NCBI GenBank assembly: GCA_947305645.1
Contig: CAMZEC010000020.1
Span: 1 to 35,944 of the forward strand
Source: an uncultured Bacteroidales bacterium
GTDB taxonomy: Bacteria > Bacteroidota > Bacteroidia > Bacteroidales > UBA932
Length of the DNA stretch: 35,944 nucleotides
Direction: 5' to 3'
Each line of letters opens with the position of its first letter. The stretch's first letter is position 1. This document shows, in pieces, positions 29,672 to 35,944 of the stretch. The notes under the pieces are model-generated. The model made no database searches. It saw only the letters and a program-made list of their open reading frames with translations, and was not told the DNA's origin. Both the position numbers and the translations under genes were made by a program.

Positions 29672-31188
29672 AAGTCTTGATGTCTTCCGTAAGATAATTC
29701 GTCCGTGGGATAAGGATAGGGCGTGAGCGAAGTTATTCTGAACAGCCAGTCGTTGTCCATATTGAGCCAGGCTCGCGCCTTCCGGGGCAGGCGCCGGGCC
29801 GCATAATAACCGACGCTTTCCCCCTGGAACTCCCGGACATATTCCATCATCACGCCCGAGAGCCAGTAGTTGGGACTGACAAAGTTCGGATCGGTGTTGA
29901 CGGGAGACGGGTCCTGGATCCCCCTGTGGCTGCGTACCTCGGTAAGGGCCTGGAGCATGGACTCCTGATCCTGCTTTTCTGCCGCCACTTCGGCGATGAT
30001 CAGATACATCTCGGAAATCTTGATCATCGGAACGCGGTTACGATATCCCGCGTAGTACGATGAGTTGCTGTAGTACTTGTACGAACGGTACTGGTTGCCG
30101 AAGAATTTCAGCATCAGGGCCGGGCCGCGAACGTCCTCGGCGGAGGCGATGGAGGCCAGATTGTACGGCGACACGTCCACGACATTCTTGTCGACCAGAA
30201 TAGAGGAGGAGCCGGAACCGAGCGTATTGAAGATATAGAGGTCCGTCATCGACTGCAGGCCGGTCACTTCCAGCGAGAACAGCTGCTCGGAAGAGAAGGT
30301 CCAGTCTATTTCATCGTTGGAGGTGGCCTTGGTCATCGCGTCGGCGTCGATCCACTTGTAGGCGGCAGCTGCTGTAGCTTCATCAATCACGTTTTGCGCG
30401 GCTGCGGCTGCGGCATCCAGGTCGGAGCGGAACAGCAGCACCCGGGCCTTGAGGGCCTTCGCGGCGAAATAGTTCATACGCTTGTCTCTGGCGTCCCAGA
30501 AACCGTCGGCATTGGCGTTGGCCATCCAGGCATCGGAGGCGTTCCCGCGGACGGGGTCGTCAGCGAGGAGCTCGATTGCCGCATTCAGGTCGCCCTCCAG
30601 AAGTGCCAGTGTCTCACGGTATGTACGCTGGGGCGTGGGCTCCTTGTCGTAGGTGGTCACGTACGGCACGGTATATTTATCGTAATCTTCTTCCATGAGC
30701 TGGGCGAGGCCGAACATACGCAGCAGGTCGAAGTGGATGTAGGCCCTGAGTGCCATCAGCTCGCCCTTCATCAGGTTCCATTCGATCCGGTCGGACACAA
30801 CTTCCGGCTTCGCATCCAGCTCATACAGCACCTTATTGATGTTCGCTATTGAGTAGTATCCGGCCAACCACATATGCTCAATCGTCGGATTAACGAGATT
30901 GTTTTCCCATTCATGGTTCTGAATGGCGGTAAACATGGGGCTGAACTGCTGGGCATAAGGCCCGTAGGCAAGTTCGTTTACGAACCAGGTCCACGTCGCC
31001 CCGTATTCCCAATCGACGCCCATACTGATATAGACGCCGCACAGGGCATCCTGGAAGCCGCTGCGGGAAGAGAACAGGGTAGCGTCGGATACCTGCGTGG
31101 AGGAGGTGGCTTCCAGCCATTTATTACATGACTGGAGAGCTGCCAGGGCAAAGAGCAAAAATGCCAGTTTCTTTATCGTTTTAATCAT
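29668..31188 (-). CDS. SusD/RagB family nutrient-binding lipoprotein
   Basis: 506-residue surface lipoprotein, signal peptide ending ALQSC (Cys21). The body has the helical TPR-like SusD pattern: WEYGATWTWFVNELAY, ANINKVLYELDAKPE, LMKGELMALRAYIHFDLLRMFG (the RAxxYFxLLRxFG-type signature at about 140-165), and the C-terminal block NRVPMIKISEMYLIIAEVAAE. The ending KARAWLNMDNDWLFRIT is usual for the family. SusD caps the SusC barrel and delivers ligand. The ATG at 31188 starts 7 nt after the susC stop; the alternative 7 codons upstream overlaps susC and gives a worse signal peptide. Confidence 0.93.
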   Translation of the reverse strand: MIKTIKKLAFLLFALAALQSCNKWLEATSSTQVSDATLFSSRSGFQDALCGVYISMGVDWEYGATWTWFVNELAYGPYAQQFSPMFTAIQNHEWENNLVNPTIEHMWLAGYYSIANINKVLYELDAKPEVVSDRIEWNLMKGELMALRAYIHFDLLRMFGLAQLMEEDYDKYTVPYVTTYDKEPTPQRTYRETLALLEGDLNAAIELLADDPVRGNASDAWMANANADGFWDARDKRMNYFAAKALKARVLLFRSDLDAAAAAAQNVIDEATAAAAYKWIDADAMTKATSNDEIDWTFSSEQLFSLEVTGLQSMTDLYIFNTLGSGSSSILVDKNVVDVSPYNLASIASAEDVRGPALMLKFFGNQYRSYKYYSNSSYYAGYRNRVPMIKISEMYLIIAEVAAEKQDQESMLQALTEVRSHRGIQDPSPVNTDPNFVSPNYWLSGVMMEYVREFQGESVGYYAARRLPRKARAWLNMDNDWLFRITSLTPYPYPTDELSYGRHQDL

Positions 31189-31195
31189 AATACTA

Positions 31196-34100
31196 TCAGA
31201 ATGAGGCATTTATACTAAAGGAAAACTTTCTGGCATAAGGGTAAGAAGTACCCCTCTCAATCTCTATGGAAGAGAATGTGAATATGTCGTTCGTATACAG
31301 GCTCAACCTCAGGCGGCTGAGCTTCAGGCCTTTTATGAGGCGCATGGGAAATTCGTAGTACAGGGTAGCGGAAGAGAGGTTCAGCACGTCGTTCTTCTGT
31401 ACGAAACGGCTGGTGGGCTTAGTCACGGAGCTGGCTCCTTTCATCGCCTTGAAAGGAGCAACGTCGCCGGCCTTGGCCCAGCGTCCGCTGAACACACGCC
31501 TGTCCACGTTGGTTTCCAGGGTGGTATTCTCAACCTTGTTAAGCAGCGTGCTGTTGTACAGGTAGCCTCCGCCGTAGAAGGTGGCGGTGAGGCTGAAGCC
31601 GAAGCCCTTGACCTCTCCGTTGATGCCGAAGTTGCCGTTGAACAGAGGGTCGGAGGAGCCGCAATTGACCAGGTCGGCCGGGTTCCATGTGGTGGTAATG
31701 TTGCCGTTACGGTTCAGGAAGACCTCGTCACCCTGGTCGGAGCTGATTCCAAGGGAACGTACCGCCCAGATGGAGTGCAGCGGCATGCCGTCGTAGTATT
31801 GGATTACGGGCTCATTCGTTCCGGCTTCCTTCGCGTGCGCCTGCTGCTGCTCGTTGTAGGCCTTCAGGACGTCGGAGATTTCCAGCACGCGGTTGTCGTT
31901 TATGGCGGTCTTGCCGAACAGGCTGATGTAGGACGCACCCTTGCGGTAGAAGGTCCAGCTCAAGCTGGCCTCCAGGCCCTTGTTGCGCACCTTGCCCAGA
32001 TTGTCGTTGGTATAGGTGAATCCGGTGGAGGGCAGGATGGTCCTGGAGAACACGAGGTTCTGCGTATCGGCAATGTAGGCGTCAAGGATTACGTTCAGGG
32101 TACGTGTGCGGAAGTCGATGCCCACGTTGTAGTCCATCTTCTCTTCCCATCCCAGATTAGGGTTGGCCATATTGTTGAGGGCAGCTCCGGTGAAGCCGTT
32201 ATAGTACGCGGAAGAATAATAGGTATACACCGGCAGGGCCACGTTGCTAGTGTAGTTCTGGTTTCCGGAGGAGCCCATGCTCGCCCTGAGCTTCAACTGG
32301 GTGATCCAGCTGACGTTGTCCTTCATCCATCGTTCGTTGTGTATGTTCCAGGCCAGTCCGCCGCTCCAGAAGAGGCCCCAGTGGTTCTTTGTTCCGAATA
32401 CGGAGGAGGCGCTGCCCTTGATAGTGGCGTCTGCCATATAGCGGTTGTCGTAGCTGTAGCCGGCGGTGGCGAGGGCGCCGAGGTTCCTGTTGAGGCCGTC
32501 GCTGCCGGTGGGTACCATGTCGGTGGCGTACTGGCGGGCGAAGGTGATACTCTTCATATTACTGTTGGGGAAGCCCTCGGTGTAGTTGACGATCTCCTCG
32601 TAGTTCGTCTGGGAGATGCTCCAGTCGAGCGTGGCGAACAGGTCGTGCTTGCCCGCTATGTTATGGTTGAGCTGTGCAGACACGTCTCCGGAATAGGTGG
32701 TATAGCTGCCGTTCGACTGCTCGTAGCTGCCCCGCCGGAGGATTTCGTTGATGTCGTAGAAGTCGGTATGCTGCCCGGGCTTGAACTCGTCCGTGCGGGT
32801 CTTCTGGGAGTCGATACCGAAACGGGCCACCATGCGGAGGAACTTAAGGAACTGATACTCAGCGTAGAAGTTGTCGGAGATGGCAAGATACTGGCTGGTA
32901 TCTGTGGTGCCGATGGTGGCGTTGTACATAGGGTTGGTCACCAGCTTGAAGCTGGTTTTGACGCCATTGTACGTGTAGTCTTTCATCTGAAGCACCTTCT
33001 TGAGCTTGCCTTCCTCGTCATAAGGTGTCAGGTATGGATTGAGGGCCGCATACTCGCTGAAGTTGCCCCAGGGAGACTCGGAACTGTTCATGTGCGAGAT
33101 GCTCATTATGTTCCTGAATGTCCAGCCGCCACGTCTGTAGGATACGTTCACGTTGCCTGAGATGACGTCGCGGAAAGAGCCCTTCATCGCGCCCTGGGTA
33201 TCGTTGTAAGAGAATGTAGCGAGAGCTTTCAGCTCCTTGGATCCGAGTTCTACGCTGACGGAGTGTTTTTGGCCGATGCCAAGGCGCAGGGGCTTGGAGA
33301 GCCAGTAGGTATCCTGGCCTTCCATGGCTGTCTTGAGGCGTTCGTTGTACAGGGCCTGCCTGGCAATGGTTTCAAAAGAATCGTCATTTTCATAGTAGCC
33401 CTCGCGCCTTTCCACGTCCAGTTTCTCCAGTGAGTTACAAAGGTTGTAGCTCGTGAGGTCCGGAGCCTCGATGGAGAGGCTTCCGTTGTAGGTGACGCGG
33501 CTCTTGTCGTTTGTGAGAGCCTTGGTCTCTATGACGATAACGCCGTTGGCGCCCTTGGAACCGTAGATTGCCTTGGCAGAGGCGTCCTTCAGGATGGTTA
33601 TGCTCTGGACACGGTTCATGTCCATATCGGTTACCTTCTCCAGCGTAGTCTCGAAGCCGTCGAGGATAAACAGCGGCTGGTTGGCCTTGGCGAGGAAGTT
33701 GCTCTTGAGGTTGGCGGTCTCGGCCGCCAGCGTGGACGCCCCGCGGATCTGCATCGACGCCATGGCATTGGGATTGGAACCGGCCTCCAGGTTATCCAGG
33801 ATGAGGAGAGACGGGTCGAGGTTCTTCAGCGACTCGACTACATTGCTGTTGGATACCCTTTTTATATCTTCGCTGGTCATGGACTGCACGGAGCCGGTGA
33901 AACTGTCTTTTTTTCGGGTGAATATACCGGTCACGACTGATTCTTCCAGCACCTGGGTGTCGGGTTGTAGGAATATCTTTACCTCTTTCTTTATGTCGGC
34001 GACTTTTATTTCCTGGGTTACGTAACCCATCATCTCGGCCGTGAGGACGGCACTTACGGGGACCTTCTCCAGCGTAAACTTGCCGTCTACATCGGTGGTG

Positions 34101-34276
34101 GCGACGAGCTTGAGCTTACGGTTCATTATTATTACACCCGGGAAGGGTTCTCCTGCTTCGTCATACACGACGCCTTTCACCTGACGGGTGTTCTGCGCCT
34201 GCAGAGGAGGTGCAATCACCGCCAGAGATACTAAAAGTATCAGGAGTTTTGAAAATAACTCTTTGATGTTCGACAT
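31196..34276 (-). CDS. SusC/RagA family TonB-dependent transporter
   Basis: 1026-residue outer-membrane transporter. The signal peptide MSNIKELFSKLLILLVSLAV ends near AQNT. A carboxypeptidase-regulatory-like domain (about 30-115: VKGVVYDEAGEPFPGVIIMN) precedes the TonB box region and the plug, which has the SusC signature NQPLFILDGFE and MNRVQSITILKDASAKAIYGSKGANGVIVIETK (quoted in pieces: ITILKDASAKAIYGSKGANG). A roughly 22-strand barrel follows, ending YARKFSFSINASF with a terminal aromatic residue. There is no N-terminal STN domain, so no direct anti-sigma partner is expected. A longer start at 34303 is rejected because it only adds residues ahead of the signal peptide. The linked genes suggest peptide rather than glycan import. 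Confidence 0.95.
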   Translation of the reverse strand: MSNIKELFSKLLILLVSLAVIAPPLQAQNTRQVKGVVYDEAGEPFPGVIIMNRKLKLVATTDVDGKFTLEKVPVSAVLTAEMMGYVTQEIKVADIKKEVKIFLQPDTQVLEESVVTGIFTRKKDSFTGSVQSMTSEDIKRVSNSNVVESLKNLDPSLLILDNLEAGSNPNAMASMQIRGASTLAAETANLKSNFLAKANQPLFILDGFETTLEKVTDMDMNRVQSITILKDASAKAIYGSKGANGVIVIETKALTNDKSRVTYNGSLSIEAPDLTSYNLCNSLEKLDVERREGYYENDDSFETIARQALYNERLKTAMEGQDTYWLSKPLRLGIGQKHSVSVELGSKELKALATFSYNDTQGAMKGSFRDVISGNVNVSYRRGGWTFRNIMSISHMNSSESPWGNFSEYAALNPYLTPYDEEGKLKKVLQMKDYTYNGVKTSFKLVTNPMYNATIGTTDTSQYLAISDNFYAEYQFLKFLRMVARFGIDSQKTRTDEFKPGQHTDFYDINEILRRGSYEQSNGSYTTYSGDVSAQLNHNIAGKHDLFATLDWSISQTNYEEIVNYTEGFPNSNMKSITFARQYATDMVPTGSDGLNRNLGALATAGYSYDNRYMADATIKGSASSVFGTKNHWGLFWSGGLAWNIHNERWMKDNVSWITQLKLRASMGSSGNQNYTSNVALPVYTYYSSAYYNGFTGAALNNMANPNLGWEEKMDYNVGIDFRTRTLNVILDAYIADTQNLVFSRTILPSTGFTYTNDNLGKVRNKGLEASLSWTFYRKGASYISLFGKTAINDNRVLEISDVLKAYNEQQQAHAKEAGTNEPVIQYYDGMPLHSIWAVRSLGISSDQGDEVFLNRNGNITTTWNPADLVNCGSSDPLFNGNFGINGEVKGFGFSLTATFYGGGYLYNSTLLNKVENTTLETNVDRRVFSGRWAKAGDVAPFKAMKGASSVTKPTSRFVQKNDVLNLSSATLYYEFPMRLIKGLKLSRLRLSLYTNDIFTFSSIEIERGTSYPYARKFSFSINASF

Positions 34277-34300
34277 AAAAACACTACCACTGTAATCACG

Positions 34301-34332
34301 CAAATGTAATTAAAGTATTAGTAAAAAACAAA
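34301..34332 (-). promoter_or_regulatory. Promoter of the susC operon
   Basis: The leftward -7 box TACATTTG (34308-34301) and -33 box TTTG (34332-34329) are separated by exactly 20 nt, the canonical Bacteroidota spacing. This is the only promoter in the window with both elements. The predicted leader is about 20 nt. The -33 box lies inside the U-tract of the terminator at 34337-34358. Confidence 0.75.
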
Positions 34333-34336
34333 AGAA

Positions 34337-34358
34337 AGCGACCTCTCACGAGGTCGCT
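34337..34358 (-). terminator. Intrinsic terminator just upstream of the susC promoter
   Basis: A perfect 9-bp stem AGCGACCTC (34337-34345) / GAGGTCGCT (34350-34358) with a 4-nt loop is followed leftward by TTTCTTTTGTTTTTT. It ends transcripts coming from the right (the EEP lipoprotein gene or a short RNA) immediately before the susC promoter. Confidence 0.85.
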
Positions 34359-34379
34359 CCTTTCGTATACAAAGTACAC

Positions 34380-34409
34380 ACTACTAACTATAAACTAACG
34401 ACTACTAAC
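34380..34409 (-). repeat. Two 9-bp direct repeats 21 bp apart upstream of susC
   Basis: GTTAGTAGT occurs leftward at 34409-34401 and 34388-34380, with a partial GTTAGT between them (34399-34394). A 21-bp period is two helical turns, as in tandem activator sites. They lie about 70-100 nt before the susC -7 box, upstream of the terminator. Confidence 0.45.
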
Positions 34410-34539
34410 AGGTCAGAATGACCGGTTGCAAAGCTAGGCAAAGATTTGACTCGGCTTGTCAAAATAGAACAAATTCGGTGTAAAGAATAGTAAAAAACAA
34501 TACAATCTTGCCTTCTTTGTTAAAAATTTGCCGGGATTA

Positions 34540-35409
34540 TCAGAACACCAGGTCTGCGTAAACCGGATAGTGGTCGGATATGAAGGGACGTTCGCAGTAA
34601 GTAGTTGTGACAACTTTGAAGCTCAGACATTTTTCGAAGCCGCTGTAATAGATGTAATCCAGGGGCCAGAGGGTGTTGAATATGGTTTCTTCGTCCATGG
34701 TGGGGGCTGCGTCGGAATAACCGTTCTTGCCGAAGCCGTTGAAGGAGCCGAAGCTGTCTGCCTCTTCAGCGGAGAAACGGGCACTGTTCATGAGGGTGCC
34801 GAGTTCCGTGAGGCACTCGTCATCCGGCAGCACGTTGAAATCACCGGTGAGTATCATGGGGAGGTGCTTGGGGTTCATCTCCTGGATGTTGTTGTAGATT
34901 AGGGCCAGGCCGTTCTTGCGGGCGAGTTTGCCTTTGTGGTCCAGGTGCGTGTTTACGAAGTAGAAGCGTTTGCCGCTGTTCTTGTCCTTGAGCAACGTCC
35001 ATGTAGCGGTGCGACGGCAGGCTGCATCCCAGCCATAGCTCGGTTCGTCCGGAGTCTCCGACAGCCAGTACGTGCCCCAGTCCAGCAGCTCCAGGCGGTC
35101 CGCATTGTAGAATACCGACATATGCTCGCCCTTGCTGACGCCGTCATCGCGTCCTACGCCGACCGCATTATACTCAGGGCACTGCTCCAGAATATAATCT
35201 ATCTGGAAATCGTACGCCTCCTGCACGCCGAACACTGCCGGCTGGACATCGCGCAGCATCGCCGGGGTAGCGTCTTTCCTTATCTCCCAGGCATTGTCTC
35301 CGTCCTTCGCCACGCCCAGACGGATATTGTAAGACATTACGCGGATCTCAGTAGCGGAGCACGCCGCCAGCAGCACTACGGCCGCCAAGAATAATACCAG
35401 TTTTTTCAT
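34540..35409 (-). CDS. Endonuclease/exonuclease/phosphatase family lipoprotein
   Basis: 289-residue exported lipoprotein, signal peptide MKKLVLFLAAVVLLAAC (Cys17). The EEP fold motifs are complete: VMSYNIRLG (Asn metal/phosphate site), GVQEAY (catalytic Glu), FVNTHLDHKG, LTGDFNVLP (Asp/Asn), LDYIYYSG and the terminal ISDHYPVYADL (Asp-His pair). It resembles the Bacteroidota secreted group related to DNase I and sphingomyelinases, so a phosphodiester in nucleic acid, phospholipid or a sugar phosphate could be the substrate. It precedes susC on the same strand with a terminator between, so it is probably a separate transcript. A 10-bp motif upstream (GTGTACTTTG, 35460-35451) recurs near susC. 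Confidence 0.9.
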   Translation of the reverse strand: MKKLVLFLAAVVLLAACSATEIRVMSYNIRLGVAKDGDNAWEIRKDATPAMLRDVQPAVFGVQEAYDFQIDYILEQCPEYNAVGVGRDDGVSKGEHMSVFYNADRLELLDWGTYWLSETPDEPSYGWDAACRRTATWTLLKDKNSGKRFYFVNTHLDHKGKLARKNGLALIYNNIQEMNPKHLPMILTGDFNVLPDDECLTELGTLMNSARFSAEEADSFGSFNGFGKNGYSDAAPTMDEETIFNTLWPLDYIYYSGFEKCLSFKVVTTTYCERPFISDHYPVYADLVF

Positions 35410-35534
35410 AACACGTAAAATTAGCTATTTTCCTCCAAACTCAGTATTCGCAAAGTACACTTTCTGCATTCTACTGTAAAAATGAATATCGCCGCCGGCT
35501 CCAGAGGCAGCAGGCGCCAAAGACGTAAGATGAC

Positions 35535-35630
35535 GCAGGTCTGGAAAAAGTACTGATACCTGCCCCGCAAATCATTATCTCATTCGTTCCAGTGCCGCAG
35601 GTCCCCGGCAGATAATCGGACCTGCCCCGC
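35535..35630. repeat. Two 34-nt hairpin units, period 62 nt
   Basis: Both units (35535-35568 and 35597-35630) begin GCAGGTC or GCAGGT-C, end in ACCTGCCCCGC and are exactly 34 nt long. Each can fold as GCAGGT...ACCTGC, while the interior differs. The second unit has a 7-bp stem (GCAGGTC/GACCTGC). Confidence 0.6.
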
Positions 35631-35641
35631 CACCAGGAACA

Positions 35642-35723
35642 GCATCCGGAAAAGCGACCAAAAATCCGGACGGCCGAGCAGAAAACAGCATTGCATCCGG
35701 GAAAACAGCCAAATATCCGGACG
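35642..35723. repeat. Two 31-nt direct repeats, period 51 nt
   Basis: Units at 35642-35672 and 35693-35723 both start GCATCCGG and end ATCCGGACG, and match at 26 of 31 positions by eye. Each unit contains ATCCGG twice, giving four evenly placed copies. Confidence 0.6.
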
Positions 35724-35830
35724 AAGTCGATAAATCAAGGCGGCACCCAATTCCGGAGGCCGAAGGAAAGTAAAGAGGCCAAGCGCCTACTAAGTACCCT
35801 CCCGCTAAAAATCAATCACTTACGTCCCTT

Positions 35831-35854
35831 GACCTGGTAATATTTCACCAGGTC
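35831..35854. repeat. Perfect 8-bp inverted repeat
   Basis: GACCTGGT (35831-35838) and ACCAGGTC (35847-35854) are separated by an AT-rich 8-nt spacer. It could be an operator for a dimeric regulator or a short hairpin; no U-tract follows on either strand. Confidence 0.4.
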
Positions 35855-35897
35855 GACTGACGCAAGTCGCTGATACTCAGCTGCCGCAAAAAAAAAA

Positions 35898-35925
35898 GAG
35901 CTCGGGTCTATTCAGACTCGAGCTC
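35898..35925 (-). terminator. Strong leftward intrinsic terminator
   Basis: A 12-bp stem (GAGCTCGGGTCT / AGACTCGAGCTC, one G-U pair in the transcript, 4-nt loop) is followed leftward by ten uridines (35897-35888). An outer 9-bp stem AGCTGCCGC (35879-35887) / GCGGCAGCT (35934-35942) can enclose the whole element. It must end a leftward gene beyond the right edge. Confidence 0.85.
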
Positions 35926-35944
35926 TTCGAAAAGCGGCAGCTAC

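Larger units (their letters stand above)
35410..35944. other. Gene-free spacer at the right edge
   Basis: No coding frame with gene-like composition was found in 535 nt. It holds the upstream region of the EEP gene, two families of tandem repeats (35535-35630 and 35642-35723), an inverted repeat (35831-35854) and a leftward terminator (35898-35925), all listed separately. Confidence 0.65.

Noticed and set aside
31775..33160. 461-codon rightward frame antisense to susC
   Set aside because: Val/Gly/His-rich shadow translation with no family resemblance.
35535..35723. CRISPR array
   Set aside because: Two different repeat families with only two copies each, internally symmetric and imperfect, and no cas genes nearby.
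22519..35840. Shared GACCTGGTAA before the M1 gene and in the right-edge inverted repeat
   Set aside because: A 10-bp match without the inverted partner at the first site; chance is sufficient explanation.

Overview
The window is a chromosomal segment of a member of the Bacteroidota, most likely a GC-rich member of Bacteroidales (Rikenellaceae/Alistipes-like or a related uncultured gut lineage). Evidence: a SusC/SusD pair with DUF4843 and PKD-like lipoproteins, a GldH-type lipoprotein next to a RicT (PSP1) gene, the glycine-lipid acyltransferase pair, and repeated use of the Bacteroidota -7 promoter box TAnnTTTG. No phage, transposase, integrase or CRISPR gene is visible. Gene starts were moved inward wherever the longest frame ran through a tRNA, a promoter or an upstream gene.

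Layout. 1-398: start of a leftward secreted protein that runs off the left edge. 399-816: hairpins and a leftward tRNA-Ser(CGA). 817-5961: rightward overlapping operon dus-lpxK-lacZ. 13204-5963: leftward chain of ten tightly packed genes: two chrA halves, trxA, a LOG-family gene, polyprenyl synthase, holB, ricT, gldH, glsA, glsB. 13248-16886: rightward xth, a Big_2-type lipoprotein and cysS. 16908-19147: rightward three-gene cassette of a 64-residue lipoprotein, a radical SAM/SPASM enzyme and a flippase-like membrane protein, then tRNA-Arg(UCU). 19249-19974: gene-free, hairpin-rich spacer. 34276-19975: leftward outer-membrane uptake and proteolysis locus of susC, susD, DUF4843, PKD-like lipoprotein, an intact metzincin-type protease (DUF5117 family), a paralogue that has lost its zinc site, and an M1 aminopeptidase. 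35409-34540: a secreted EEP-family phosphodiesterase lipoprotein. 35410-35944: gene-free spacer with two families of short tandem repeats and a leftward terminator belonging to a gene beyond the right edge.

How it fits together. The right-hand third reads as a SusCD locus built for peptides or proteins rather than glycans: surface lipoproteins, a TonB-dependent importer, a zinc protease with its catalytically dead twin, and an aminopeptidase that could finish the peptides. No glycosidase and no regulator (HTCS, ECF sigma/anti-sigma, SARP) sits beside it in the window. The left and middle parts are mostly housekeeping: tRNA modification and charging, lipid A, glycine lipids, isoprenoids, clamp loading and DNA repair.

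The two most interesting objects are the radical SAM/lipoprotein cassette, whose small Tyr/Pro-rich lipoprotein looks like a peptide-modification substrate of unknown chemistry, and the active/inactive metzincin pair. A third theme is that many genes have TAnnTTTG boxes only 4-8 nt before the ATG, implying leaderless or nearly leaderless transcripts.
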